A DNA stretch of 52,054 bases from Atopobium sp. ICM42b (GCA_000564995.1 JDFH01000017.1:1-52054), one strand, 5' to 3'; counted from the stretch's first letter, positions 40,921 through 49,940 are shown. A program made the numbers and translations. The notes: generated from the letters alone by a model not told the origin.

Positions 40921-41106
40921 GAACACACCTATGTCGGATAATCTACACGTTTTTAGAAGCCCGAACACACCTATGTCAGATAATCTGTATATACAGAGCC
41001 AAAAACATAACTTACAGCCCTAAAAAACACAGCAAATGACGATATTCTGAGAAAAATAGGACTTTTGAGGGTCAATTTTGCAGAATAAGTGACTTTGCTG
41101 TGTTTT
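40921..41106. repeat. modular arm element, copy 3 (expanded, two subtypes)
   Basis: Direct arms at 40921 (GAACACACCTATGTCGG, ATAATCT) and 40963 (GAACACACCTATGTCAG, ATAATCTG), 42 bp apart. A diverged direct arm at 41024-41049 (AAAACACAGCAAATGAC, ATATTCTG) and its inverted partner at 41081-41106. Aligned with the arm of the 25985 element, the 41081 arm keeps about 21 of 27 positions; the changes are concentrated in the middle. Confidence 0.75.
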
Positions 41107-41152
41107 CAAAACGCCAAAAATAGGCCTTTAAAAATTTTATGCATACAAATGA

Positions 41153-41184
41153 ATTCACCCTCATGAATATTCATGAGGGTGAAT
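41153..41184. repeat. 32-bp perfect palindrome
   Basis: ATTCACCCTCATG (41153-41165), AATATT, CATGAGGGTGAAT (41172-41184): 13-bp stem with a six-base, self-complementary loop. Followed by ATTTTC on the plus strand. It lies about 130 bp past the deoR stop; either a terminator without a good T-run or a binding site. Confidence 0.6.
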
Positions 41185-41311
41185 ATTTTCGCATCATGGT
41201 AGTTTAAATTTTGATGTCTTCTTTGCTGGGCGAGAGAACCGATGGACTACAGCAGCGAAAACTTGCGATTAAAGCCGAATCTCATCGTCCGACGCATGTG
41301 GACATGCAGCT

Positions 41312-42076
41312 CTACAGGCTAACGCGGACAACCTTACGAACGCCGGCAGCTTCGAGGGCTGCTACCTGCGAAATCGATGCGGATTCGTCCGTCATCAGCA
41401 CGTCGATATCAGCAGGCAATCCATATTGGAAGCTGGAGTTGACGCCCAGTTTGCTTGCATCGGCCAAGACAATGTGCTGCTCAGAGTGTTTAAGCATCAG
41501 CGAGTTCACGCGCATCTCGTTTGAAACCAGCGTGGTAAGGCCGCGCTCAGCGGAAATTCCCGAGCATCCCAAGATGCACTTCGCGGCACGAATCTGATTG
41601 ATCGAAGCAAGCGCAAAATCGCCGGTCAGTGACTTCTTAGCTGGTCGAACTTCTCCGCCCGTGACCAAAACGGTCATCGATGGGGGATAGTCGGCGGCCA
41701 GAACGCTACCGTTATTGGTAACAACCGTGATGTTCTCGGCGGTGATGAATTCCAGGACTTTTATAGCGGTTGAGCTGGTGTTAATGAAGACCGTGTCGCC
41801 GTCTTTAATCAGCTTGGCGGCGGCCTGGGCAAGCTTGAACTTTGCGGTTACCTGGTTTGAGCTGAGTCCTGTCGAGAGCGGGTCAAGCAGCGTGGCCATG
41901 CCATAGCTTCGGGAAATGAGGCCTTGAGCTTCGAGTTCGTCAAGATCGCGGCGGATGGTAAGCGAAGAAACTTCAAATCTATCGGCAAGATCGCTGACGG
42001 AAACCTGGCGATATTGTTCAAGAAGGCTCATGATCGAGCTTCTGCGTGATGCTACGAATGAACGACTTGTGGCCAT
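41312..42076 (-). CDS. DeoR/GlpR-family repressor (UlaR-like by position)
   Basis: 254 residues. N-terminal HTH_DeoR: RRSSIMSLLEQYRQVSVSDL, then LADRFEVSSLTIRRDLDELE (recognition helix typical of the family). C-terminal DeoR sensor domain with LIKDGDTVFINTSSTA, VVTNNGS and the end KLGVNSSFQYGLPADIDVLMTDE in parts; it binds a sugar phosphate. The ATG at 42076 follows GGGGGA; an earlier in-frame start at 42097 lies before that site. It is divergent from the ascorbate-type operon across 492 bp, so it most likely controls it, as UlaR does in E. coli. Confidence 0.9.
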   Translation of the reverse strand: MATSRSFVASRRSSIMSLLEQYRQVSVSDLADRFEVSSLTIRRDLDELEAQGLISRSYGMATLLDPLSTGLSSNQVTAKFKLAQAAAKLIKDGDTVFINTSSTAIKVLEFITAENITVVTNNGSVLAADYPPSMTVLVTGGEVRPAKKSLTGDFALASINQIRAAKCILGCSGISAERGLTTLVSNEMRVNSLMLKHSEQHIVLADASKLGVNSSFQYGLPADIDVLMTDESASISQVAALEAAGVRKVVRVSL

Positions 42077-42568
42077 GAATCCCCCAATAGAACTCAACTG
42101 CTGATAGACCTGTAGAATTACATTTAACTAATTCAGTTCTGTGAAAAACATCGTACAAATTGACAGCACCTTTTGAATGGTTCTTGAACAATTGTGTAGA
42201 TGTTTTTCAGTAGATCCGATTGTATCTTACCCTATTCGATGAACGTTTTGAATACTTAAACGGATATTATTTAACGGTCAACGGTTTTTATGACGTAAAT
42301 CTCTAAAGTGAGCATAGATAAGTATTGCTAAACTCCTAACTTTGGCTATACTAACATTATCGATTCGATTGGTAAAACGTTCCAAACGTTCAACAAATAG
42401 GGAAATTTGTTATACGGCAAGTCAAATGTCATATAAATTATTTATCTAATTGTTGAAGCGTTCATAAGATTCAAGTTTTTGTCGTTAAGCGATGTATTCT
42501 TGTGTGGTCTTGCTATAGTCCAACACAAGGAAAGATTCACAGTAGTCTACTGGAGAGGAGTGAATCGC
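42077..42568. promoter_or_regulatory. 492-bp divergent control region with repeated AAACGTTC sites
   Basis: AAACGTTC occurs at 42375 and 42384 (9-bp period), as the complement near 42241 (GAACGTTTT) and imperfectly near 42455 (GTTGAAGCGTTC). These are candidate DeoR operators. An extended -10 (TGCTATAGT, 42511-42519) lies 50 bp before the first PTS gene and follows no clear -35. AT-rich throughout. Confidence 0.5.
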
Positions 42569-43027
42569 ATGCTACTTCGCGATATCTACGAGCAGAATCA
42601 CTATGCTTTCGTGAAGACCCCCATGACTTGGGAAGAGTCTATTAGAGAGTGCTGCAAACCACTGGAGGCTGACGGAACAGTCAATTCAGAGTATGCAGAC
42701 GACATTATTGAGTGCGTAAAGAAGTTTGGTCCCTACATTGTCATCGTTCCAAACGTCGCAATGCCACACTCCACTGCTCGCATTGGCTCTAATGGAAAGA
42801 CTGCTATTGGCTTTATGCATTCTGATGTTCCTGTTAACTTCGAGGATGGCGACGATGAGAAGCAGGTTAAGACTTTCTTCACTCTGAGCGCTACTGATCA
42901 GGATGCTCACCTCAAGAATATGCAGATGCTCGTTCAGGTTCTTATGAATGGAGAGGTCCTTGAGCGTCTGAAGAATATTCAATCTCCAGAAGAGCTTTTG
43001 GAGATCGACGAGCTTATCTCCGAGTAA
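42569..43027 (+). CDS. ulaC: PTS IIA component, ascorbate/fructose-mannitol type
   Basis: 152 residues. It passes phosphate from HPr to the IIB protein. PTS_EIIA_2 fold with the phospho-His in VAMPHSTARIG (H67) and the usual later segments IGFMHSDVPVNFEDGDD and MLVQVLMNGEVLERLKN. The product starts MLLRDIYEQNHYAF; the ATG at 42569 follows GAGAGGAG. First gene of the sugar-acid operon; 90 bp before the IIC gene. Soluble. Confidence 0.9.
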   Translation: MLLRDIYEQNHYAFVKTPMTWEESIRECCKPLEADGTVNSEYADDIIECVKKFGPYIVIVPNVAMPHSTARIGSNGKTAIGFMHSDVPVNFEDGDDEKQVKTFFTLSATDQDAHLKNMQMLVQVLMNGEVLERLKNIQSPEELLEIDELISE

Positions 43028-43117
43028 ACACGCCCGTTTGGGCACGTAATTGAGGATTTCCTTTTGTAGTGTGGGCTGCAGAAGGTACGTATGTAGGACC
43101 CTTTGAAAGGGGTATCA

Positions 43118-44629
43118 ATGGATATTGTTCTTGGTATTTGGAAATGGTTTGCGAGCAACTTCTTGACTCAGCCAGCCTATTTCATCGGTTTGATTGTTGC
43201 TATCGGCTACATTCTTCTTAAAAAGAAGTGGTACGACGTACTCGCTGGCTTCCTTAAGGCAGTCATTGGTTATCAGATTCTCCTGGTTGGTTCCGGCGGC
43301 CTGGTAACTGCATTCCGTCCAGTTCTTGTTGGACTTCAGGCTCGCTTCAACCTTTCTGCAATGGTCATTGACCCATACTTTGGCCAGAACGCAGTACAGG
43401 CAGGCATGGAGGCAGCTGACGCTCCTGCATTTATCGCAGGTCGTTCCTTCTCCTCCGTTATGCTTCTTCTGCTCTTCGCTTTCATTCTGAACATTGTTCT
43501 GGTTGCTTTTAAGAAGCAGACTAAGCTTCGCGCAATCTTTACTACTGGTCACGTCCAGGTTCAGCAGGCAGCAACTGCATTTTGGCTTATCCTCTTCTGC
43601 TTCCCACAGCTTAACGACGTTACCATCCTTGCAGTTATGACCGTTCTCCTTGGCCTTTACTGGGCAGTTGGTTCCAACCTTTGTATTGGACCTACCCAGG
43701 ACCTTACTGATGGCGCTGGCCTTACCATTGCTCACCAGCAGATGTTTGGTGTTTACTGCGCATCCAAGGCTTCTGAGTGGCTCGCCAAGCACTCCAAGAA
43801 GGAGTCCAAGCGTATTGAGGATATCGAGCTTCCAGGCTTCCTTAAGATCTTCAACGAGAACCTCGTTGCAACTGCAATTCTCATGACAGCATTCTTTGGT
43901 GTCATCCTTGCTGTTCTTGGCCAGGACTTCCTGCTTGAGAACAAGTTCATGAAGCCAGGTCAGGATTTCTTCTTCTACATCATGACCACTTCCTTCCAGT
44001 TTGCTGTTTACCTCTCCATCCTGCAGCTTGGTGTTCGTACCTTCGTTACTGAGCTCACCAACTCCTTCCAGGGTATTTCCAACAAGCTCCTCAAGGGTTC
44101 CGTCCCAGGCGTTGACTGTGCAGTTACCTACGGCTTTGGTTCTCCAAACGCAGTTACCCTCGGCTTCCTCATGGGTGCTGCTGGCCAGTTCCTGGCAATC
44201 GCAACTCTGTTGCTTTTGAAGTCCCCAGTTATTGTTATCGCAGGCTTTGTTCCACTGTTCTTCGATAACGCTACTATCGGCGTTTACGCAAACAACAAGG
44301 GCGGCCTCCGCGCAGTTCTTATCATGCCTTTCATCTCTGGTCTTCTCCAGGTCTTCGGTTCAGCTCTTATCGCTGGCTGGGTTGGCATGGCTGCATACGG
44401 TGGATACCTTGGCATGTGGGACTGGGCAGTTGTCTGGCCAATCATGACCGGCATCATGAAGTTCCTGTCCTACGCAGGCCTCGCAATTGTTGTTATCGCT
44501 CTTATTGCAATCCCACAGCTCCAGTACCGTGCAAACAAAGACACGTACTTCATGGAGGTTGAGGATTACCAGAAGTGCAAGGAAATCCGTGCACAGAAGG
44601 CCGCCGCAGCTAGTGCGGAAAGCAAGTAG
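43118..44629 (+). CDS. ulaA: PTS IIC component, L-ascorbate (UlaA) type
   Basis: 503 residues, about ten to eleven membrane segments. UlaA family permease. Typical blocks: QPAYFIGLIVAIGYILLKKK near the N-terminus, IGYQILLVGSGGLVTAFRPV, TTGHVQVQQAATAFW, YGFGSPNAVTLGFLMGAAGQ and VPLFFDNATIGVYANNKGG. The known substrate of the family is L-ascorbate, but related sugar acids cannot be excluded. The ATG at 43118 follows AAAGGGG. It is separated from the IIB gene by an unusual 165 bp containing a hairpin. Confidence 0.92.
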   Translation: MDIVLGIWKWFASNFLTQPAYFIGLIVAIGYILLKKKWYDVLAGFLKAVIGYQILLVGSGGLVTAFRPVLVGLQARFNLSAMVIDPYFGQNAVQAGMEAADAPAFIAGRSFSSVMLLLLFAFILNIVLVAFKKQTKLRAIFTTGHVQVQQAATAFWLILFCFPQLNDVTILAVMTVLLGLYWAVGSNLCIGPTQDLTDGAGLTIAHQQMFGVYCASKASEWLAKHSKKESKRIEDIELPGFLKIFNENLVATAILMTAFFGVILAVLGQDFLLENKFMKPGQDFFFYIMTTSFQFAVYLSILQLGVRTFVTELTNSFQGISNKLLKGSVPGVDCAVTYGFGSPNAVTLGFLMGAAGQFLAIATLLLLKSPVIVIAGFVPLFFDNATIGVYANNKGGLRAVLIMPFISGLLQVFGSALIAGWVGMAAYGGYLGMWDWAVVWPIMTGIMKFLSYAGLAIVVIALIAIPQLQYRANKDTYFMEVEDYQKCKEIRAQKAAAASAESK

Positions 44630-44643
44630 CCCTCTTTCTTCCT

Positions 44644-44673
44644 ACCCTGAGCAGACCCCCATCTGCTCAGGGT
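44644..44673 (+). other. intercistronic hairpin between ulaA and ulaB
   Basis: ACCCTGAGCAGA pairs perfectly with TCTGCTCAGGGT around CCCCCA, with no T-run after it. It is more likely an RNA-stability or processing element than a terminator. Confidence 0.55.
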
Positions 44674-44794
44674 TATTAGTAATACTCGGCACATTGTTTG
44701 ATGCAGTATTTGCTTTAAATGCGAGCGTTGTAGCGCCCAAATGGGTACAAACACAATGTGTCCGTAATCAGTTTGTTTGATCGAAGGAGTCAAC

Positions 44795-45103
44795 ATGAAC
44801 GCAAAGATTTTGGTCGCATGTGCAAACGGCGCAGGTACCTCTCTGATGATGAAGATGACCGCTGAGCGCGTCACTCAGAAGCTCAACATGGGCGTCGATA
44901 AGATTCACCACTGTGCACTTTCCGAGGGCGTAAGCTCTGCTCGTCAGTATGACATTGTTTTTGCACCACTTAACTTCCTGAATATGTACGAGGATGCTGC
45001 TAAGGCTGGCGTTACCGTCATTGGTCTGCGCAACGTTCTTTCTGATGCAGAGATGGAAGAGAAGCTCAAGGAAACCGGCGCTGCAGAGAAGTTTTCCGCA
45101 TAG
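44795..45103 (+). CDS. ulaB: PTS IIB component, ascorbate type
   Basis: 102 residues, normal size for a separate IIB. The phosphocysteine loop is ILVACANGAGTSLMM (C9). It receives phosphate from IIA and gives it to the incoming sugar acid at IIC. The ATG at 44795 follows GAAGGAG. Followed after 29 bp by the unknown propeller gene, which ties that gene to the transport system. Confidence 0.92.
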   Translation: MNAKILVACANGAGTSLMMKMTAERVTQKLNMGVDKIHHCALSEGVSSARQYDIVFAPLNFLNMYEDAAKAGVTVIGLRNVLSDAEMEEKLKETGAAEKFSA

Positions 45104-45132
45104 TTTAGGTTTCTAAAGAATCGAGCACTTTA

Positions 45133-46188
45133 ATGACTTTTGAAAAGAAAATTCTTGCCGAGATGCCCAAGTGCTATGCACTTGGCATGTTTGAGGGAGA
45201 AGACACACCAAGCTTTTTAGCTGCTGTCGAGAAGGACGGTCCAATCCGTCGCTTTACGCTTGATGGTGAGCCTCTGGAGACTGTTGCTCCAGGCCCTGGC
45301 GGCGTCATGACCATTACACAGGTCCCTGGCAGGAAAGATCAATTCCTCGCAACCCGCAAGTTCTTCTCGCCAAACTTTGGTGGAGACGACGCGGCAATTG
45401 CATCCTATACCAAGCAAGCAGACGGTTCTTGGTCTGAGCAGATTCTCTGCGACCTCCCGTATGTTCACCGTTTTGGCATTTTGAAGGCTGCTAACGGTCA
45501 GCTTTGGGTTCTTGCTTGTTCTATCAAGGGTGGAGCTGAGACCGGCGTCAAGGATGATTGGCGCACTCCAGGTGCTGTTTGGGCTGCTCCTCTGAGCGAT
45601 AACCTTGAGCAGTACACGGCAGACAACCAGCTTAAGCTGACTTGTGTTGCTAATTATCAGGTTCAGAATCACGGTTTCTGGACTGCACCTGATAAATCGT
45701 ATGCTTTGATCTCAACCGCTGCAGGCGTGTTTAGATATGTGCCACCAACTACCCCTGAGGGTACTTGGGATGTCACCTGCCTTCTGGTCCAGCCAACAAG
45801 CGATATTGTTGCAACAGACTTTGACGGCGACGGCAAGCTGGAGATCCTTACGTTCTCCAAGTTCCACGGTGACACGCTGGCAATTTGGCACGAAGGCCAG
45901 ACTCGCGATCGCTACGAGCAGGTTTGGTGCGACCCACAGAAGCGCAGCTTCCTTCACGCGCTTTGGGCAGCAGACCTTAATGGCGAGAAGTGCGCAGTCA
46001 TTGGCAACCGTAAAGATGGTCGCGATTTGTTGCTTGTTAGATACGTTGACGGTGAGTACACCGTAGACGTTATCGACCACGACCTCGGACCAGCAAACTG
46101 CATGGTGTATAGGCATGACGGCAGCGATTACATTGTTGCTGCATATCGTGAGACAGACCAGCTGGCTCTCTACAAAGTAGTGGAGTAG
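45133..46188 (+). CDS. unknown beta-propeller (FG-GAP/VCBS-like) protein in the ascorbate-type operon
   Basis: 351 residues, not named. Repeating beta-strand sequence such as GVMTITQVPGRKDQFLATRK and SDIVATDFDGDGKLEILTF; the DFDGDGKLE loop matches the calcium-binding turn of FG-GAP/VCBS propellers. No signal peptide, so cytoplasmic, which is unusual for such repeats. It sits between ulaB and ulaG. Some FG-GAP propellers are enzymes (fungal aldos-2-ulose dehydratase is one), so a lyase, isomerase or lactone-handling activity is possible but only a guess. The ATG at 45133 has weak GAGCAC-type upstream sequence. Confidence 0.85.
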   Translation: MTFEKKILAEMPKCYALGMFEGEDTPSFLAAVEKDGPIRRFTLDGEPLETVAPGPGGVMTITQVPGRKDQFLATRKFFSPNFGGDDAAIASYTKQADGSWSEQILCDLPYVHRFGILKAANGQLWVLACSIKGGAETGVKDDWRTPGAVWAAPLSDNLEQYTADNQLKLTCVANYQVQNHGFWTAPDKSYALISTAAGVFRYVPPTTPEGTWDVTCLLVQPTSDIVATDFDGDGKLEILTFSKFHGDTLAIWHEGQTRDRYEQVWCDPQKRSFLHALWAADLNGEKCAVIGNRKDGRDLLLVRYVDGEYTVDVIDHDLGPANCMVYRHDGSDYIVAAYRETDQLALYKVVE

Positions 46189-46205
46189 GGCTGCGTTTTG
46201 TAGCG

Positions 46206-46252
46206 AGCGCTCAGGATGAGCTTCTGAGCATGCAGGCAAAGTCCTGAGCGCT
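46206..46252 (+). other. intercistronic hairpin before ulaG
   Basis: AGCGCTCAGGA (46206-46216) pairs perfectly with TCCTGAGCGCT (46242-46252) across 25 bases. No T-run follows. Possibly a processing or stability element. Confidence 0.5.
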
Positions 46253-46312
46253 GCTCAAATTACCTGCATATGCATCAAAGTACTAGTCCTATGTTTTAGA
46301 AAGGAGCGCGTA

Positions 46313-47431
46313 ATGGCAGATTTGAAAGACGTCACACGCGATAGTTGGATTATGAGCACCTTCCCTGAGTGGGGAACTTGGCTCAACGAAGAGATTGACA
46401 ATGCCGTAGTAGAGCCAGGCCAGGTTGAGATGTGGTGGCTCGGCTGCGTTGGTATTTGGTTTAAGACTCCTGGTGGAGCAAACGTTGCTGTCGACTTCTG
46501 GGCAGGCAATGGTAAGCGCACCCACGGTGACGGCCTCATGAAGCCTGGTCACCAGATGGCAAACATGGCTGGCGTTCGTAAGATGCAGCCAAACCTGCGT
46601 AACGTTCCTTTTGTTATTGATCCATTTGCTATCAAGAACCTTGACGCTGTTGTGGTAACTCACATTCACCAGGACCACATGTCCAAGGAGCTTGCAGCTC
46701 ACGTTGTTAACAACAACATGACCACTACTGACGAGAATGGCAAAGAGATTCCTGTTCCCTTTATTGGTCCTAAGGATGCAGTTGACATTTGGGTTGACTG
46801 GGGCGTTCCACGCGAGCAGTGCATTGTTGTTAAGCCAGGCGACCGCATCAAGGTCAAGGACATGGAGATTGTTGCATACGATTCCTTTGACCGCACCATC
46901 ATCGTTACCACTACTGATACTTCTGAGAACCGTCCTGACCTCTGGGGTAAGTGCCCAATGGACATGGATGAGAAGGCAGTTAACTACCTCTTTGTCACCC
47001 CTGGTGGAAACATCTATCACTCCGGTGACTCTCACTACTCCATTTACTTTGCTAAGCACGGCAAAGACATCGCTCAGGAGTTTGGCGGCGTAGACGTCTG
47101 CTTTGGTGCTTTTGGCTGCAACCCAATTGGTATCCAGGATAAGATGGAAGCAACCGATATGCTTCGCATGGCTGAGGCTCTTCAGTCCAAGGTTGTTATC
47201 CCAATTCACCACGATGTTTGGACTAACTTCCAGGCAGACGTCCAGGAGATCAAGGTTCTTTGGGAGATGCGTAAGGACCGCCTTGACTACAAGTTCCACC
47301 CATTCTTCTGGGAGGTCGGCGGCCACTACACCTATCCACAGGATAAGGACCGCTTTGCTTACCATCACGACCGCGGCTTCCATGATTGCTTCGATCACGA
47401 GCCAAACGTTCCATTCCGTAGCGTTCTCTAA
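46313..47431 (+). CDS. ulaG: L-ascorbate-6-phosphate lactonase
   Basis: 372 residues, close to UlaG length. Metallo-beta-lactamase fold that opens L-ascorbate 6-phosphate to 3-keto-L-gulonate 6-phosphate. The metal block is [15 protein letters not shown] (H117-H122), followed by [20 protein letters not shown] and [11 protein letters not shown]. The N-terminus [20 protein letters not shown] and [15 protein letters not shown] are UlaG-typical. The ATG at 46313 follows AAAGGAG. Twelve bp before the epimerase gene. Confidence 0.95.
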   Translation: MADLKDVTRDSWIMSTFPEWGTWLNEEIDNAVVEPGQVEMWWLGCVGIWFKTPGGANVAVDFWAGNGKRTHGDGLMKPGHQMANMAGVRKMQPNLRNVPFVIDPFAIKNLDAVVVTHIHQDHMSKELAAHVVNNNMTTTDENGKEIPVPFIGPKDAVDIWVDWGVPREQCIVVKPGDRIKVKDMEIVAYDSFDRTIIVTTTDTSENRPDLWGKCPMDMDEKAVNYLFVTPGGNIYHSGDSHYSIYFAKHGKDIAQEFGGVDVCFGAFGCNPIGIQDKMEATDMLRMAEALQSKVVIPIHHDVWTNFQADVQEIKVLWEMRKDRLDYKFHPFFWEVGGHYTYPQDKDRFAYHHDRGFHDCFDHEPNVPFRSVL

Positions 47432-47443
47432 GGAGCAGTCTCT

Positions 47444-48145
47444 ATGATGCTTAAAGAGCTTCGTGATGAAGTGTATGAAGCAAACATGGACCTGCCAAAG
47501 CATGGCCTGGTAGTTTTCACCTGGGGTAATGCTTCTGGACTTGACCGTGAGCGTGGTCTGTTTGTTATCAAGCCATCGGGCGTCTCCTATGAGGAGCTCA
47601 GCCCTGAGAATCTGGTCATCTGCGACCTAGACGGCAACGTTGTTGAGGGTGAGATGAACCCATCTTCCGATACTCCAACTCATGCATGCTTGTATCGTGC
47701 ATGGGGCGATAAGATCGGCGGAATTGTTCACACTCACTCAACCCACGCTGTTTCTTGGGCACAGGCAGGACGCTCTATTCCTTGCTATGGAACCACACAC
47801 GCAGACTATTTCTACGGAGATATTCCTTGCGTGCGCAGCCTTACCAAGGACGAGGTAGAAAGTGCCTATGAGCTTGAGACCGGAAACGTTATTGTTGAGG
47901 GCTTTGCTAACTTGGACCCCATTGCGGTTCCAGGAACACTCCTTCACAATCACGGTCCTTTCTCTTGGGGTAAAGACGCAATGGCTGCTGTGTATCACGC
48001 AGTAGTTATTGAGGAGGTTGCAAAAATGGCAACACTCACCGAGCTCAATAACCCTAAGGTTCAGGAGGCACCTCAGTACCTTCAGGACAAGCACTACATG
48101 CGCAAGCATGGTCCAAATGCCTACTACGGACAGGGTAATCACTAA
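47444..48145 (+). CDS. ulaF: L-ribulose-5-phosphate 4-epimerase (UlaF/AraD type)
   Basis: 233 residues. Class II aldolase-family Zn enzyme converting L-ribulose 5-phosphate to D-xylulose 5-phosphate. Motifs: [29 protein letters not shown], then [29 protein letters not shown] (two Zn His) and [11 protein letters not shown] (third His). The ATG at 47444 lies nine bases after AAGGAG; 47447 is an alternative. In E. coli several near-identical paralogues exist (AraD, SgbE, UlaF); the context decides for UlaF. Confidence 0.93.
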   Translation: MMLKELRDEVYEANMDLPKHGLVVFTWGNASGLDRERGLFVIKPSGVSYEELSPENLVICDLDGNVVEGEMNPSSDTPTHACLYRAWGDKIGGIVHTHSTHAVSWAQAGRSIPCYGTTHADYFYGDIPCVRSLTKDEVESAYELETGNVIVEGFANLDPIAVPGTLLHNHGPFSWGKDAMAAVYHAVVIEEVAKMATLTELNNPKVQEAPQYLQDKHYMRKHGPNAYYGQGNH

Positions 48146-48176
48146 AGCCTGTTCAGTGAGTAGAATCTGTTTCAGT

Positions 48177-48207
48177 CAGGCGGTCTTTTATAAGGCCGCC
48201 TGTTTTT
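48177..48207 (+). terminator. terminator-like hairpin between ulaF and ulaE
   Basis: CAGGCGGTC pairs with GGCCGCCTG (one G-T pair), followed by TTTTT. It lies just before the ulaE ribosome site, so it could lower expression of downstream genes. Confidence 0.65.
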
Positions 48208-48220
48208 AAAAGGAGAAGAT

Positions 48221-49069
48221 ATGTCCAAGTATCAGCTAGGACTTTACGAGAAGGCCACTCCAACTGATCTTTCTTGGGAAGAGCGCCTCAGCGTAGCAGG
48301 AGAGTCTGGCTTTGATTATGTTGAGATCTCCGTTGATGAGTCTGACGCTCGTCTTTCTCGCCTTGAGTGGACTGGTGAGGAGCGTGCAGCAGTTCGCCAG
48401 GCAATGGTAAACTCTGGCGTTCGCCTAGGCTCTATGTGCCTTTCTGGTCACCGTAAGTATCCTTTTGGTTCTCGCGATCAGGCTACTCGTGAGCGTGGCC
48501 TTGAGATTATGCAGAAGGCGCTTGATCTTGCAGGTGACCTGGGACTTCATACCATCCAACTTGCTGGCTATGACGTGTACTACGAGGACGGCGCAGAGGA
48601 TACGCGTAAGTACTTTGAGGAGAACCTAGCAAAGGCTGTAGAAATGGCTGCTCAGGCGGGCATTGTTATGGGTTTTGAGACCATGGAGACTCCTTTTATG
48701 GATACAGTCGAGAAGGCCATGCACTACGTAAACCTTATCAACAGCCCTTACCTTGGTGTGTATCCCGACGCTGGTAACCTCACCAATGCATCGTTTATGT
48801 ACGGCAACACGGTTGCTGACGATATTGCTCTTGGTGCAGGCCACATCTTTGCAGCTCACCTCAAGGAAACTGTTGCCGGTGCGTATCGCGAGATTCCATT
48901 CTCTACCGGCACCACTGACTACGAGGGAGCTCTCTCGCAGCTTGTTCCTCAGGGCGTCAGGCGCTTTGTTGCAGAGATGTGGTACACCGGCAACGAGAAC
49001 TGGAAAGAAGATCTTGTCTTTGCTTCCACCTACGTTCGCAGCAAAATTGATAAGGCGTTTGAGGGGTAA
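48221..49069 (+). CDS. ulaE: L-ribulose-5-phosphate 3-epimerase (UlaE/SgbU type)
   Basis: 282 residues, the normal length. AP-endonuclease-2-like TIM barrel converting L-xylulose 5-phosphate to L-ribulose 5-phosphate. Family blocks: QLGLYEKATPTDLSWEERL, GFDYVEISVDESDARLSRLEW read in parts, SMCLSGHRKYPFGS, TIQLAGYDVYYE, GFETMETPFMDTVEKA, VYPDAGNLTNA and HLKETVAGAYREIPFSTG. The metal acids E, D, H and E are in place. The ATG follows AAAAGGAG. Its substrate is normally made by the UlaD decarboxylase, which is not in this operon. Confidence 0.95.
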   Translation: MSKYQLGLYEKATPTDLSWEERLSVAGESGFDYVEISVDESDARLSRLEWTGEERAAVRQAMVNSGVRLGSMCLSGHRKYPFGSRDQATRERGLEIMQKALDLAGDLGLHTIQLAGYDVYYEDGAEDTRKYFEENLAKAVEMAAQAGIVMGFETMETPFMDTVEKAMHYVNLINSPYLGVYPDAGNLTNASFMYGNTVADDIALGAGHIFAAHLKETVAGAYREIPFSTGTTDYEGALSQLVPQGVRRFVAEMWYTGNENWKEDLVFASTYVRSKIDKAFEG

Positions 49070-49202
49070 ACGGCCTTTTTGCACTTGTTTTGGGTTTCTC
49101 GCCACAGACGGTACATAAGAATCTGTACAATGTGGATGAGCTCTTTCTTAGTACGACGTACGTTTCCAAACTCGTTTAGGTTTGTACAGGAAAGGATTAC
49201 AC

Positions 49203-49883
49203 ATGAAGTTCTTTATTGACACGGCAGATATCGATGAGATTTCTGAGGCTTTGAGCTGGGGCTGTTTAGCAGGTGTTACTACCAACCCATCGCTGTATGC
49301 AAAGATTGGTGGAAAGCTAGCAGACTTTGAGTCTCATATGGTTAAGATTGCTCAGCTTTGCGAGGGACTCCCTGTATCTGCTGAGTCAACAGCAACAACA
49401 ACTGAGGGCATGATTGAAGAGGGCCGTCACCTGGCTTCTCTTGCTCCAAACATTGTTGTTAAGCTTCCTATTTGTGCAGAGAGCCTTGCTGCTACCCATC
49501 AGCTTGCTTCTGAGGGAATTCGCGTCAACATGACACTGATTTTCTCGGCACCTCAGGCTCTTCTTGCAGCAAATGCTGGTGCCCGTTATATTTCTCCATT
49601 TGTTGGTCGCTTTGATGACATCGGTGAGGACGGCATTGAACAGCTGGGAACCGTTGTTTCTTGCATTGAGAACTATGCATGGGATAAAAACGTTGATCAC
49701 ACCGTAGAGATTATTACGGCTTCTGTCCGTACGCCTAACCATGTGACTCAGGCAGCTCTGCTTGGTGCTGACATTGCAACCGTTCCATTTGGAGCTTTGA
49801 AGAAGTGTCTGAAGCACCCTCTGACCGACGCCGGTCTTAAGTCTTTTGAGGCAGACTGGGAAAAGGTTAAGGCTCAGCAATAA
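49203..49883 (+). CDS. transaldolase, TalC/FSA short type
   Basis: 226 residues, the short class. It moves a dihydroxyacetone unit between sugar phosphates. N-terminus MKFFIDTADIDEISEALSWG, then GVTTNPSLYAKIGG, the Schiff-base Lys in NIVVKLPICAESLAA, VNMTLIFSAPQALLAANAGA and FVGRFDDIGEDG. Sequence alone does not separate true transaldolase from fructose-6-phosphate aldolase. The ATG at 49203 follows AGGAAAGG; 133 bp after ulaE with a GGCGAGAA-type site between. Confidence 0.93.
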   Translation: MKFFIDTADIDEISEALSWGCLAGVTTNPSLYAKIGGKLADFESHMVKIAQLCEGLPVSAESTATTTEGMIEEGRHLASLAPNIVVKLPICAESLAATHQLASEGIRVNMTLIFSAPQALLAANAGARYISPFVGRFDDIGEDGIEQLGTVVSCIENYAWDKNVDHTVEIITASVRTPNHVTQAALLGADIATVPFGALKKCLKHPLTDAGLKSFEADWEKVKAQQ

Positions 49884-49895
49884 ATAGTGATTGTG

Positions 49896-49928
49896 GTACG
49901 CCCAGCTTAGGTTGGGCGTACTTGTTTT
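49896..49928 (+). terminator. terminator-like hairpin between the transaldolase and transketolase genes
   Basis: GTACGCCCA (49896-49904) pairs with TGGGCGTAC (49913-49921), followed by TTGTTTT. Confidence 0.65.
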
Positions 49929-49940
49929 GAGAGGATGAGA

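Larger units (their letters stand above)
40716..41311. other. 596-bp gene-free region packed with repeats
   Basis: In order: the GC-rich array after yebC, the yebC terminator (40869), two direct modular arms (40921, 40963), a diverged arm pair (41024 direct, 41081 inverted), a 32-bp palindrome (41153-41184), and the 3' side of the deoR gene. I see no gene. Confidence 0.6.

Noticed and set aside
42495..42500. TATTCT as -10 box of the ascorbate operon
   Set aside because: No matching -35; the extended -10 TGCTATAGT downstream fits better.
46289..47503. 404-codon minus-strand open frame opposite ulaG
   Set aside because: Lies antisense to a clear ulaG with regular codon use; no ribosome site and composition of a shadow frame.
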